DNA from: Hymenobacter sp. HSC-4F20
GTDB taxonomy: Bacteria; Bacteroidota; Bacteroidia; Cytophagales; Hymenobacteraceae
Length of the DNA: 64,000 bases
Assembly (NCBI RefSeq): GCF_019599275.1
Contig: NZ_JAHZTD010000001.1
Coordinates: 1,178,001 to 1,242,000 of the forward strand
Direction of reading: 5' to 3'
Shown here: positions 44,362-53,107 of the stretch, in pieces
Position numbering within the stretch: position 1 is the first letter of the stretch
Layout: every line of letters begins with the position of its first letter
Translations under genes and position numbers: made by a program
Notes under the pieces: model-generated
The model's input: the letters and a program-made list of their open reading frames with translations, nothing else
Database searches by the model: none
What the model was told of the DNA's origin: nothing

Positions 44362-45195
44362 ATGAAATATTTCCTTGCTTCTCCTTTTCGGACAGTTGTA
44401 CACGGTGCTTTCCTGGTAATAAGCGCTACCGGGTGCGTGTCGCAAAAAAAATATGCGGCACTACAAACGCAGTACACCGACGCCACCCGCTCGCGTGACC
44501 AGCTGCAAACCGAAAAAACTGCGCTTCAAGAAGAAAAAGCACGAAGTGAGGAAGCGCTTCGCACCAGCCTGTTGACCAAAAACCAACAGGTAAACCAACT
44601 AAATGCCAGCTTAAGCGGTGCCCAGCAGGAAAACTCCCAACTCTCGGCCGATTTGCGTGGTAAAGAACAGCGCATTGCCGAGATGCAACGCATCCTCGAC
44701 CAAAAAGACGCGGCGGTAAAAGCACTGCGCCAGAAAGTGGGCGATGCGCTACTCGGGTTTAATGCACAGGATTTACAAGTAAATGTGCGCAACGGAAAAG
44801 TATATGTTTCTCTTTCCGAACAATTACTATTTAAATCCGGCTCCACCAAAGTAGACCCCAAAGGGCAGGAAGCCCTGAGTAAACTGGCTACGGCGCTCAA
44901 AGGCAATCAGGATGTAAACGTGCTGGTGGAGGGCCACACCGATAATGTACCCGTTGCCAAAGGCACCGCTGGCATGCGTGACAACTGGGATTTGAGTGTG
45001 CTGCGCGCCACCGAAATTACGCGCATTCTCACCCAGGCCGGCCTACCTGCCTCGCAGGTTACACCTTCCGGGCGCGCTCAATATGTACCAGTTGCCCAAA
45101 ACGACACGCCCACGAATAAAGCCCTAAACCGGCGGACAGAAATAATTCTAACGCCAAAGCTAGACGAGCTATTTCAGATTCTAGAGCAGAATTAA
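44362..45195 (+). CDS. OmpA/MotB-type lipoprotein with coiled coil
   Basis: A 277-residue predicted lipoprotein (FLVISATGC near residue 25). Residues about 30-125 are a long coiled coil (heptads in RDQLQTEKTALQEEKARSEE and QQENSQLSADLRGKEQRIAE). The C-terminal domain is OmpA-like: LFKSGSTKVDPKGQEALSKL, VEGHTDNVPVAKG and NRRTEIILTP. It should span from the outer membrane to the peptidoglycan. The ATG at 44362 (MKYFLASPFRTVVH) starts the signal. Codon use is slightly less GC-rich than its neighbours. Confidence 0.9.
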   Translation: MKYFLASPFRTVVHGAFLVISATGCVSQKKYAALQTQYTDATRSRDQLQTEKTALQEEKARSEEALRTSLLTKNQQVNQLNASLSGAQQENSQLSADLRGKEQRIAEMQRILDQKDAAVKALRQKVGDALLGFNAQDLQVNVRNGKVYVSLSEQLLFKSGSTKVDPKGQEALSKLATALKGNQDVNVLVEGHTDNVPVAKGTAGMRDNWDLSVLRATEITRILTQAGLPASQVTPSGRAQYVPVAQNDTPTNKALNRRTEIILTPKLDELFQILEQN

Positions 45196-45566
45196 GTAGC
45201 GGATAGCCTTTTTTTAATAAACGGATGCTAGCATACAGGGCTAGCATCCGTTTCTATTTTTAGCAGCTCCCGGTTACTACGTGGCTATACCTCAACAAAT
45301 TATGATTTAGGCTAATTACCCGCCTGCGGATGCATTTTCAGAAGCTGGCAGCACCAGTCACATGCACCGAGTAATTTTTTTAGCAGGTATCAACCAATAA
45401 AACATATATTCGTATGGTAAATCATTTCTATTTTCTGCTAGTCTATCATTCGCCAACTCATGTATTCGCCAATGCATTATTGGCATCGGTAACATGGTTA
45501 CGCATTTGATCTAAAGAAAAACCGCCACCTTTGAGTACTACCTCTCTCCTACAATAAACCGTAATC
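45196..45566. other. AT-rich intergenic region
   Basis: 371 bases between the OmpA-type gene and the AT-hook gene. Apart from the terminator at 45219-45253 nothing was recognised: no small gene with a good start, and only loose TTTG words (45505-45535) that could be promoter parts. Confidence 0.5.
45219..45253 (+). terminator. intrinsic terminator
   Basis: AAACGGATGCTAGC (45219-45232) / GCTAGCATCCGTTT (45240-45253), a 14-base-pair perfect stem with loop ATACAGG, 23 bases after the stop. Confidence 0.88.
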
Positions 45567-45800
45567 ATGGCAACTGCTGACCTTAACAAACTGCAACAGA
45601 TTTTGGCCAATGCCGAAGAAAATGACGCTGTATTAACTCAAATTCGGAAGCACGTAGTAAAAGTAAACGAGCTGATGACTGAGTTAAATGCTATGCTCGA
45701 ACCTGGCTTCCGGGTAGAAAAGAAAGAGCGCAAGCCCCGCGCGGCAAATAGCACGGGCAAGCGCCCGGGCCGCCCCAAGAAAAACCCCAGCGCCGAATAA
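45567..45800 (+). CDS. small AT-hook-like DNA-binding protein
   Basis: A 77-residue protein. The first 50 residues are a helical, coiled-coil-like segment (LNKLQQILANAEENDAVLTQ). The basic tail KKERKPRAANSTGKRPGRPK ends in an AT-hook core (RPGRPKKN), which would insert into the minor groove of AT-rich DNA. By this layout it could oligomerise through the helix and bind DNA through the tail, like small nucleoid proteins (inference). A clean ATG and a terminator flank it. Confidence 0.75.
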   Translation: MATADLNKLQQILANAEENDAVLTQIRKHVVKVNELMTELNAMLEPGFRVEKKERKPRAANSTGKRPGRPKKNPSAE

Positions 45801-45826
45801 TCCGGTTTCTGCCCCTTATACAAGGT

Positions 45827-45866
45827 AAAAGCCCGCGACCTTCTTCTGAAGGCGTGGGCTTTTTTT
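45827..45866 (+). terminator. terminator overlapping the end of the 2'-5' RNA ligase-like gene
   Basis: AAAAGCCCGCGACCTTC / GAAGGCGTGGGCTTTT with one bulge and one G-T pair, followed by seven T at 45860-45866. The last T are part of the minus-strand stop codon at 45865-45867. Confidence 0.85.
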
Positions 45867-46419
45867 ACATTTCGGTATCAGGACGTGCCGGCAGGTACAC
45901 AGTTTCCTGCACCTGCCACCTACGCCCATCGTGGCGAAACAATACCAACTCGTTCCAGATGGCCTGGGCGGCGTAGGTACGGCTAGCAAACTCGGCCCGA
46001 AGCGCCGGTACCATGGCAGGGGGCAGGTCGCGGGTAGCCAGCGTCACGTGGGGCACGAACGGACGGGAGGGCGGGGGCACGGCCGGCAGGTGAGCGGCAC
46101 ACCAGCGCGACAAGGCGGCGTGCAGGTGCTGAACGGCGGCGGCCTGTACCACGTGCACGTATAAGGTTCGGCTTTGAAACCACGCAAAATCTTGCAACCC
46201 AACCTGGCAGGCTGATTGTCCGGCGGCAAATGCACGCAGGGACTCGGCCGCCACGGCGGCAAACTCGGGAGGCTGCCGCAAGGGCGGCACCAGGGTAATA
46301 TGCGGGAGCAGGTTTATGGCGTTCCGGCTGCCGGTGCGCTCGTGCACCTCCTGTTTCAGGGCCCATACCTCACCCCGAACAGGCTCGGGAGGCAGCAGGG
46401 CAACAAGGTATAAGTTCAT
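45865..46419 (-). CDS. 2'-5' RNA ligase / 2H phosphoesterase family protein
   Basis: A 184-residue cytoplasmic protein with the two HxT/S signatures of the 2H superfamily: LLPHITLVPP in the first half and PFVPHVTLATRDL in the second. The start at ATG 46419 (MNLYLVALLPP) matches the usual beginning of the family. Members hydrolyse cyclic phosphates or open 2'-5' bonds in RNA; the real substrate is unknown. It lies alone between terminators. Confidence 0.9.
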   Translation of the reverse strand: MNLYLVALLPPEPVRGEVWALKQEVHERTGSRNAINLLPHITLVPPLRQPPEFAAVAAESLRAFAAGQSACQVGLQDFAWFQSRTLYVHVVQAAAVQHLHAALSRWCAAHLPAVPPPSRPFVPHVTLATRDLPPAMVPALRAEFASRTYAAQAIWNELVLFRHDGRRWQVQETVYLPARPDTEM

Positions 46420-46454
46420 ACGCAAGGGAGTAACCAGACCCAACAAGTAGTAAA

Positions 46455-46518
46455 AAAGGCCCGCCGACGAGTTTTGCTTACCCCTTGCAGGGGCAAGACA
46501 ACTCACCGGCGGGCCTTT
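46455..46518 (-). terminator. terminator of the M28 peptidase gene
   Basis: AAAGGCCCGCCG (46455-46466) / CGGCGGGCCTTT (46507-46518) enclosing a second hairpin (CCCCTTGCAGGGG). A-run on the left gives a U-run on the minus strand, 58 bases after the stop. Confidence 0.85.
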
Positions 46519-46576
46519 CACTTAATACGCAGAGGAGAGGCAGGTCGTTTAGGGGCGGCCGGCCACAAGAGGCCTG

Positions 46577-47971
46577 CTATAACCCGTACTTGCTGAGTAG
46601 ATATACCAGGGCTGCCATGCTGGCCCCGCCCAGCTCCAGCTCGCGGCGGTTCACCTTATCGAAGGTATCGGCGGCGGTGTGGTGAATATCGAAGTAGCGC
46701 TGGGAGTCACACTCGTAGCCGATAAGGGCTTTGGCCTGGCTTTTCAGGGGGCCGATGTCGGTGCCGGCGTGGCCGGCGGAAAACTCGCCGCTGCCGTAGG
46801 GCACAAACAGCGGCTGCCACTGCTGCACCTTGCGTACCGTGGCGGGGTCGGCCTCAATGTTGAACCCCCTGGGCGTAAAGCCGCCGCCGTCCGATTCCAT
46901 AGCGGCCACGTGCTTTTCGCCGGCGGCCTTGGCCAGCTCAGCGTACTTATTACCACCGCGCACTCCGTTTTCCTCGTTCATAAACAGTACGGCCCGAATG
47001 GTGCGCTCGGGGCGCAAGCCGGTGGCTTTCAGCAGCCGCAGCACCTCCATACTCTGCGTGCAGCCCGTGCCGTCGTCGTGGGCGCCCTGGGCCAGGTCCC
47101 AGGAGTCGAGGTGGCCGCCCACGGTGATGATTTCGTCGGGGTACTTCGAGCCTTTAATTTCGCCCACCACATTGTAGCTTTTCACCTCCGGCAGCTGCTG
47201 GCAGTGCATTTCCAGTTCCACGGTCAGGGCGGGGTCGGCCTTAAGCAACTGGCTTAGCTCATCGGCATCGTTAGTGCTAACGGCGGCGGCGGGCACCTTA
47301 GGCACCTGCTCGTTATAGCTCATCATGCCAGTGTGCGGAAAGTCGTCGTGGGCCAGGCTTAGGCTGCGCACCAGCGCCCCCACGGCCCCGCGCCGGGCGG
47401 CCTCAGTGGCCCCGCTGCGGCGCTGGTCGCCGGCTTCGCCGTAGGCCCGGCCGGTTTCTACGTAGAGCGGGTTCATGGGGCGATTGAAGAACACGATTTT
47501 GCCCTTCACCTTCTCGGCAGGCAAGGCGGCTAGCTCCTGCAGGCTCTGCACTTCTACTACCTGCGCCTTGAGCTTGCCGTTGGTCCCGATGGAGCCGCCC
47601 AGGGCGCACACGCTCAGGTCAAGGCCCTTGCCTTTAGCACTTTTTACCTGTGCTTTTTCCTTCGCGCCCCGCTCCCAGTGCGGCACCATCACTTCCTGCA
47701 GGTACACCCGGTCGAGGCCCATCTTTTCCAGTACCGTTTTTCCCCACTGCACGGCCTGCTCGGCCTGTGGGGAGCCACTCAGGCGCCCGCCAATGCGGGT
47801 AGTAAGGTAGCGTAGGTTCTCGTAGCTCTGCCCGCGGGCCAGGGCTTCATCGTAGAGCTTACGAATCACGACGGAGTCGATTTTGGAGGTAGAGGTTTGG
47901 GCCGTAGCCGCACCGGCGGAGCCGAGTAGCACCAGGGCGCCCATGGTCAGGCGGCGAAAGGAAGTGCGCAT
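46577..47971 (-). CDS. M28 family zinc aminopeptidase, exported
   Basis: A 464-residue exported enzyme; signal peptide MRTSFRRLTMGALVLLGSAG. A PA (protease-associated) insert lies around residues 110-250. The M28 metal site is complete: His and Asp in ITVGGHLDSWD, bridging Asp in GAHDDGTGCTQ, Glu-Glu in FMNEENGVRGG, Asp in MESDGGGF and a final His in YFDIHHTAADTFD. It removes N-terminal residues from peptides outside the cytoplasm. Typical length, no T9SS tail. Confidence 0.94.
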   Translation of the reverse strand: MRTSFRRLTMGALVLLGSAGAATAQTSTSKIDSVVIRKLYDEALARGQSYENLRYLTTRIGGRLSGSPQAEQAVQWGKTVLEKMGLDRVYLQEVMVPHWERGAKEKAQVKSAKGKGLDLSVCALGGSIGTNGKLKAQVVEVQSLQELAALPAEKVKGKIVFFNRPMNPLYVETGRAYGEAGDQRRSGATEAARRGAVGALVRSLSLAHDDFPHTGMMSYNEQVPKVPAAAVSTNDADELSQLLKADPALTVELEMHCQQLPEVKSYNVVGEIKGSKYPDEIITVGGHLDSWDLAQGAHDDGTGCTQSMEVLRLLKATGLRPERTIRAVLFMNEENGVRGGNKYAELAKAAGEKHVAAMESDGGGFTPRGFNIEADPATVRKVQQWQPLFVPYGSGEFSAGHAGTDIGPLKSQAKALIGYECDSQRYFDIHHTAADTFDKVNRRELELGGASMAALVYLLSKYGL

Positions 47972-48078
47972 GAGACGAAAAGTGGGTAGCAGAGAAAAGC
48001 CGCCCCGCGGTGCCTTCGGCAAAACGGGACGGCTAAAAGTAGCGGAAAAGGTCAGGCTAGTTGCAAGCTCGGGAGCAC

Positions 48079-48642
48079 TTAGCGGCCCGTAGTGCCGTAG
48101 CGCCGGGCCACAGCGGTAGCCGCTTGGGTAGTATCGCGGGGCAGGCGCACCTCCAGCAGGTAGTCGTACTCGGCATCCTGCACCGTCGGCACCGGGCGCG
48201 GAGCCCCCAGGGCTTCTACTGTTTCCAAAATGGTGTTGGAGTGGCCCACTACCAGCACCGCCTGGCCGGGGTACTCGCGACGGATGCGGGCGGCCAGAGC
48301 CTTGAGCTGCCGGGCATCGTAGGGCTGAACGGGCAGCTGACGGGCTGTAGCCAGCGGGGCGGCCGTGCTGCGGGTGCGGGTGGTGGCCGTCGAGAAAATG
48401 GCCCTTACCCCGCGCCCCGCCAGTGTATCGGCCAGGGCCTGGGCACGTTGCTGGCCGGCGGCCGTCAGGGGCGGGTCGGGCAGGCCGGGGGCAGTTTCCT
48501 TCTCCCCGTGGCGCACAACGTAGACGATGGTGGCCGGCTGCTTACCTGCTTTCTGGGATGAAGAAGCGCAGCCGGCAGCCAGCAGAAGTACCAGTAAGGA
48601 AAGCAGCCACGGCCGCAAAAACGATGATGTACAAGTCAGCAT
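48079..48642 (-). CDS. lipoprotein histidine phosphatase
   Basis: A 187-residue predicted lipoprotein (LLVLLLAAGC, Cys near residue 25). The phosphatase motif RHGEK occurs in IVYVVRHGEKETAPG, with a second catalytic His in VLVVGHSNTILE, placing it in the histidine phosphatase (phosphoglycerate mutase-like) superfamily. It would act on a phosphorylated compound in the periplasm. It follows the M28 gene's promoter region; both are on the minus strand but separated by 107 bases. Confidence 0.9.
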   Translation of the reverse strand: MLTCTSSFLRPWLLSLLVLLLAAGCASSSQKAGKQPATIVYVVRHGEKETAPGLPDPPLTAAGQQRAQALADTLAGRGVRAIFSTATTRTRSTAAPLATARQLPVQPYDARQLKALAARIRREYPGQAVLVVGHSNTILETVEALGAPRPVPTVQDAEYDYLLEVRLPRDTTQAATAVARRYGTTGR

Positions 48643-48764
48643 AGCTAGAGAACTAGGTGGCGCGCAGCACGGGCTTCGCGTATCATTGAACAATACCCAG
48701 GGGGTAGGCCCAGAGGTCAGGAGTGCCAGCCGAAGCCTGCGCCTCGCGCGGCCCGCGAGTCAGC

Positions 48765-49760
48765 CTATTTAGCCGTCAGAAGTTGCTTTAGCTCCGCGTC
48801 GCTGACGGTGAGCAGGCCCACTTTGGGCAGGCGCTGGGTGAGCGTGCGCCAGTTGGGGTCCTGGCGGAAGATGGGCCCCAGCAGCTTGAGGGCCTGGGGC
48901 ACCTGCTGCTTGTTGGCCAGGCTGATGGCGTGCCAGTATTTCATTTCGAGGTTCTGGGGAAACAGCTTTTCGGCGGCTTCGTACTCGCGGATGGCTCCGG
49001 GCACATCGTTTTTCTCCACGGCCAGGTCACCGGCGTTCATGTGCTCGTAGGCCCGGTGCAGGCGCAGCAGGCGCGCCAGTTCCCGCAGGGGTTCGGCGGC
49101 ATCGTCCACGCGCAAATCAACCAAACGGTCTTCCCAGACGCCGGCGCCGGGCGTGCCCCGCACCACCAGCAGGGCCGCCGACTGCCGCCCCCGAATGTCG
49201 CCGCCCGCGGCCTGGGCCGCCTCCAGGGCCGAAACGACGCGCTCGGCAAACGGCAGCTTGCTATTTTGCTCGTAGGCTTTGGCCATGGCCGCGGGCACAG
49301 TGCTGTTAAGCATCATGTTAGCCTGCACCGAAAACTGCTTGCCTTGCTGGTGGCCGGCCATGTCGATGCACTTGCTGCCAGTATGAGTGGCCACCCGCCC
49401 CTGGTTGTCGATGATGGCCACCTGGCGCACGTCGCGGCCTTCGTCGGTGCGCAGCAGCTCATCCAGGGCCTGCTGGGCCGTTTTGCCGCTTTTCAACAAG
49501 GCCAGCCCACGGGCCCCGAACGACTTGTTGGTAAACGACTGGGTAGCCACGGCCCCTACCCCGGCCTCGGCCCAGCTCACGCTGGTGCCCACGGAAAACC
49601 AGTGGCTCTGCACCGCCACGGCCAAGTCGCCGGTTTGCGGGTCGCGGGCCACGATGCTGTAGGTGTGGGCCAGGGGGTCAGAGGCGGTATATACCTGGGC
49701 CGCCCCGAGGCGCGGCAGGAAGCTCAGGACGAAGGGCAGTAGCAGGACAAGTCGTTTCAT
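48765..49760 (-). CDS. exported DUF1028 protein with TPR-like tail
   Basis: A 331-residue exported protein with signal peptide MKRLVLLLPFVLSFLPRLGA. The mature N-terminus has the DUF1028 (Ntn-hydrolase-like) pattern: TYSIVARDPQTGDLAVAVQS, WAEAGVGAVATQSFTN and FSVQANMMLN. The last 100 residues look like a tetratricopeptide helix pair (HRAYEHMNAGDLAVEKNDVP, then GAIREYEAAEKLFPQNLEMK). Function in the family is not established; an acylase or peptidase-like role is discussed. Probably monocistronic. Confidence 0.9.
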   Translation of the reverse strand: MKRLVLLLPFVLSFLPRLGAAQVYTASDPLAHTYSIVARDPQTGDLAVAVQSHWFSVGTSVSWAEAGVGAVATQSFTNKSFGARGLALLKSGKTAQQALDELLRTDEGRDVRQVAIIDNQGRVATHTGSKCIDMAGHQQGKQFSVQANMMLNSTVPAAMAKAYEQNSKLPFAERVVSALEAAQAAGGDIRGRQSAALLVVRGTPGAGVWEDRLVDLRVDDAAEPLRELARLLRLHRAYEHMNAGDLAVEKNDVPGAIREYEAAEKLFPQNLEMKYWHAISLANKQQVPQALKLLGPIFRQDPNWRTLTQRLPKVGLLTVSDAELKQLLTAK

Positions 49761-49975
49761 GGGCTAAAGCAAGGAAGAATACCCCGGCAACGCAACTTTC
49801 CGGGCCGGGCGCAGGCCGCCGCCGCTTCCCGGATAGAGAAAATTTATTGATTTCTTACCGGCATTTCCATCTTCCCTGCAATACTTTTACTCGCCCTGAG
49901 CCGCCCGGTCGGGCAGCGAAGGTGCGTATTGCTAGCTTCTTTCCTTTTCTACCTGCTTCTACTTATTACACTTAC

Positions 49976-51400
49976 ATGCTGCGAAAATTACTTCTGCCTG
50001 TCGTTGGTCTGCTGGGTCTGAGCCGCCAAGCCCAGGCGCAAACAGTTACGAACGTCACTGAAATTATTACCGATTACGGGGGCTTCTGGCAAAGCTCAGC
50101 CAAGGCTATCAGCCCCGTGCTACCCGACGACTCACACGATTTGCTTTCCTTCGAGGTTAACGGCACCCGCTACTCCACGGGGGTAGACGATGCCCTGCTG
50201 CGTAGCCGTGGCTTAGCCTTTACGCCCGGCGACTACCGCGCCCTGCCCGTGGCCGCCATCAACAGCGCCTTAACCAGCAATACCAAGGTGGGCGTGGGCG
50301 CCCGCTTCGATAAAGTGACCAACGGGGCCAGCAGCCCACCCCCCGCCAACGGCCTGGCCACTTACCTGCGTGATGGACGCCGCGGCCTGAACCTGGGCAC
50401 CGGAGCGGCCAATATCCCCAAGGGCACGCTTACGTTCACGGTCAACTCTATTAGCACCAGCTTCGTGGGCGACCAGGTTCCCGATATTCTGGTAACGCAG
50501 TTTGCCGACCCTGCCGACGCCCGGGACCAGTACCAGTTCACCGACGCCCAGGACAACGTCATCGGCAACACCGTGACGGTGGTGTTCACGGATATTCCGC
50601 CGGTGGGCGAGTGGGTAGCCGACTTCTACGAGGCCTCCCAAGACCCCATGAAGCTGGAAAGCGGCTTTACCCAAACCAGCCGGCCGCTGCGCCTCTGGTC
50701 GGCCGACCTGAGCACGTTTGGCATTACGGCCGCCAACGCCGGCCAGATCCGCAAGTTCAAGGTGTTGCTCAGCGGCAACAGCGACGTGGCTTTCGTGGCC
50801 TACAACTCCGAGGCAGCTACCGTGGCCGCCCCCCTGCCTGTGCAGCTAACGGCCTTCAGTGGGGAGGCCACCCCTACCCGTACCGAGCTGCACTGGCAAA
50901 CCGCGCAGGAACTCAACTCGGCGGCCTTCGAGGTGGAAGCCAGCCTCGATGGCCGTGCTTTCCGCCAGGTAGGCCGCGTGGCAGCCGCCGGCACCTCGGC
51001 CCAGACCCGGCACTACCACTTTCAGCACGCGGTAACCGGCACGGCCCCGCGCTACTACCGCCTGCGGCAGGTGGATGAGGATGGCAGCAGCACGTACTCC
51101 TCGGTGCTGCCGCTGGCCGTGCAAGGCTCGGCTGCCGCTTCGGCCCAGGTTACGCTGGCGCCTAACCCCTTCCACACTTCCTTGCAGCTGCGCTTGGCAG
51201 CGGCCGGGGCGCGGCCAACGCAGGGCCGGGTGCAGCTGACTACCCTAGCCGGGCGCGTAGTATACGAGCAAGACCTTACGGCCTGGCTCCGGCAGCCCGG
51301 GACGGAGCTGCCCGCACTGCCTACCCTACCCGCCGGCGTGTACGTAGCCAAGGTAGTGCTGGATGGCCAGGTCACTTACCTGAAGCTGGTACACGAATAG
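49976..51400 (+). CDS. surface protein with T9SS type A sorting domain
   Basis: A 474-residue exported protein; signal peptide MLRKLLLPVVGLLGLSRQAQ. Residues about 25-290 are a single unrecognised beta-rich domain (ITDYGGFWQSSAKAISPVLP, then VNGTRYSTGVDD). A linker (PLPVQLTAFSGEATPTRTEL) leads into a fibronectin-like domain common before T9SS tails. The last 80 residues (LAPNPFHTSLQLRL to AKVVLDGQVTYLKLVHE) are a type A Por sorting domain. It should be exposed on the cell surface. Confidence 0.9.
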   Translation: MLRKLLLPVVGLLGLSRQAQAQTVTNVTEIITDYGGFWQSSAKAISPVLPDDSHDLLSFEVNGTRYSTGVDDALLRSRGLAFTPGDYRALPVAAINSALTSNTKVGVGARFDKVTNGASSPPPANGLATYLRDGRRGLNLGTGAANIPKGTLTFTVNSISTSFVGDQVPDILVTQFADPADARDQYQFTDAQDNVIGNTVTVVFTDIPPVGEWVADFYEASQDPMKLESGFTQTSRPLRLWSADLSTFGITAANAGQIRKFKVLLSGNSDVAFVAYNSEAATVAAPLPVQLTAFSGEATPTRTELHWQTAQELNSAAFEVEASLDGRAFRQVGRVAAAGTSAQTRHYHFQHAVTGTAPRYYRLRQVDEDGSSTYSSVLPLAVQGSAAASAQVTLAPNPFHTSLQLRLAAAGARPTQGRVQLTTLAGRVVYEQDLTAWLRQPGTELPALPTLPAGVYVAKVVLDGQVTYLKLVHE

Positions 51401-51406
51401 CCGCCC

Positions 51407-51462
51407 GATCCGGCAGGACAAACGAGGGCCCGCAGTGGGCTCACACCTTGTTCTGCCGGATC
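51407..51462. terminator. bidirectional terminator embedded in the glycosyltransferase 3' end
   Basis: GATCCGGCAGGACAA (51407-51421) pairs with TTGTTCTGCCGGATC (51448-51462) with one mismatch, with a further GAGGGCCC/GGGCTC hairpin inside. The right arm is coding sequence for the last residues (RQLIRQNKV) of the minus-strand gene. Confidence 0.75.
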
Positions 51463-52175
51463 AGTTGCCGGTAGAGCTGCACGAGCCGGGGCTGGGATAC
51501 GCCCAGCCAGTGCAGCACAGCAATCAGCGTGAACACCAGCTGCAGCCGGTACACGCCATTGTCGCGGTATTTGCGGGCGGAGGTAACCACGGCCTGGGGC
51601 AGCACCCGAAACGTGCCGTGGCGGCGCAGGCGGCCGATGATTTCCTGGTCTTCCATCACCAGCAGCTTTTCCTCGTAGCCCCCGGCCCGCTCGAATACGC
51701 GGCGCTGAACAAACAGGCTTTGGTCGCCGAAGCGGATTAGGTCCACGTCGAAGCGGGTAAACCAGGCATTGAGACGCAGAAACCAGTGGGGGTCGTCGAA
51801 CTGCAGGCGGAAGCAGCCGCTGCCCGTGCCGGCAGCCACCGCCGCCCGAATCCGTAGTAGGAAATCCGCGGGCGGGTAGGTGTCGGCGTGCAGAAAATAC
51901 AAGAGCTGCCCAGTGGCTTGGCGGGCACCGTAATTGAGCTGGGCAGCCCGCCCGCGCCGGGGGCTCTGCACCACCCGCACCCCGGCCGCAGCGGCCACGG
52001 CGGCCGTGCCGTCGGGGCTGGCGCCGTCTACCACCAGCAGCTCTGTCGCTGCGTCGGCGGCAGCTTGCAGGTGGGCAAGCAGGGCCCCGAGGCTGGTGGC
52101 CTCGTTGTAGGTAGGGATGATGATGCTGACCGAGACGGGAGAGGTATTCAACGAGAAGAGAATGGTTGAGGCCAC
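51441..52175 (-). CDS. family 2 glycosyltransferase (TIGR04283-like)
   Basis: A 244-residue protein starting at a GTG (52173-52175). SVSIIIPTYNEATSLGALL opens a GT-A fold; the metal/nucleotide site is LLVVDGASPDGTA, and RRGRAAQLNYGARQATG with LLYFLHADTYPP is the hallmark of the TIGR04283 subgroup. GGYEEKLLVMEDQEIIGRLR carries the catalytic acidic residue. It has no membrane helix and may glycosylate a lipid or small acceptor. No partner gene is next to it. Confidence 0.9.
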   Translation of the reverse strand: MASTILFSLNTSPVSVSIIIPTYNEATSLGALLAHLQAAADAATELLVVDGASPDGTAAVAAAAGVRVVQSPRRGRAAQLNYGARQATGQLLYFLHADTYPPADFLLRIRAAVAAGTGSGCFRLQFDDPHWFLRLNAWFTRFDVDLIRFGDQSLFVQRRVFERAGGYEEKLLVMEDQEIIGRLRRHGTFRVLPQAVVTSARKYRDNGVYRLQLVFTLIAVLHWLGVSQPRLVQLYRQLIRQNKV

Positions 52176-52301
52176 GAGAACCGGTAAGTTAGGAAAATGA
52201 AGATCTGCCGGCGGCGCAGGCGCCTGTGCCGCCGGCGCTTCATGCTCCCTTCACCCCGGAGCTGCGTATGTTGCAGCACCACCTAGCCCCCGACGTTTGC
52301 T

Positions 52302-52988
52302 ATGCACGTGCTCATTGTAGAAGACGAAAAAAGCCTGCACCAGGAAGTCCGGCAGTTTCTGCTCCAGTCCCAGTACCTCGTCGACTCGGCGTACACTTAC
52401 GCGGAGGCGTCAGAGAAAATCTTTGTAAACAGCTACGATTTCGTGCTGCTAGACCTGGGGCTGCCCGGCGGCGACGGGCTGGATTTGCTGCGCGAAGCCC
52501 GCCAGAATGAGCGTCAGGAGGCTTCCTTTATTATTCTCACGGCCCGCGGGGCCATCGACGACCGGGTGAAAGGCCTGGATCTGGGAGCCGACGACTACCT
52601 GCCCAAGCCGTTTTCTCTGCTGGAGCTGCAAAGCCGCATGCAGGCCATCATGCGCCGCAAGTTCGGGCTCAAGCGCCAGGAACTGACCTTCGGCAATGGG
52701 TTTCAACTGGACGCTACCGGCCGCACTCTGCGCTACCAAGATCAGGACGTGGCCCTGACCAAGAAAGAGTTCGATCTGCTGCACTACCTGCTGCTGCACA
52801 AAAACCGGGTACTCACGCGCCTGCAACTGGGCGAGCACCTCTGGGGCAACGTGCTGGAGGATGACTCTGACTCCAACTACATCGACGTGCACATCAAAAA
52901 TATCCGCAAGAAGCTCAGCCAGTTCGCGCCCACTGACTTCCTGGAAACTGTGCGCGGCATTGGGTATAGAGTGGCGGATGCTGGTTAA
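52302..52988 (+). CDS. OmpR-type response regulator
   Basis: A 228-residue two-component regulator. Receiver domain residues 1-120 with acidic pair Glu7/Asp8, phospho-acceptor Asp51 (FVLLDLGLPGGDG) and Lys102 (LPKPFSLLEL). The C-terminal winged helix shows LTKKEFDLLHYLLLHKNRVL and the recognition part DSNYIDVHIKNIRKKL. It forms a pair with the histidine kinase gene 119 bases downstream. Targets are not visible. Confidence 0.95.
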   Translation: MHVLIVEDEKSLHQEVRQFLLQSQYLVDSAYTYAEASEKIFVNSYDFVLLDLGLPGGDGLDLLREARQNERQEASFIILTARGAIDDRVKGLDLGADDYLPKPFSLLELQSRMQAIMRRKFGLKRQELTFGNGFQLDATGRTLRYQDQDVALTKKEFDLLHYLLLHKNRVLTRLQLGEHLWGNVLEDDSDSNYIDVHIKNIRKKLSQFAPTDFLETVRGIGYRVADAG

Positions 52989-53107
52989 AAATCAGGAAGT
53001 ACAAATTGGTGACTTTTTGCTCCCTACGCACTAAAGCAATGCGCTGCCACAGCGCATCGGCGAGTGTCAATTTTTAACTTCTACTTCTTACTCCAGAATT
53101 CAAAAGA

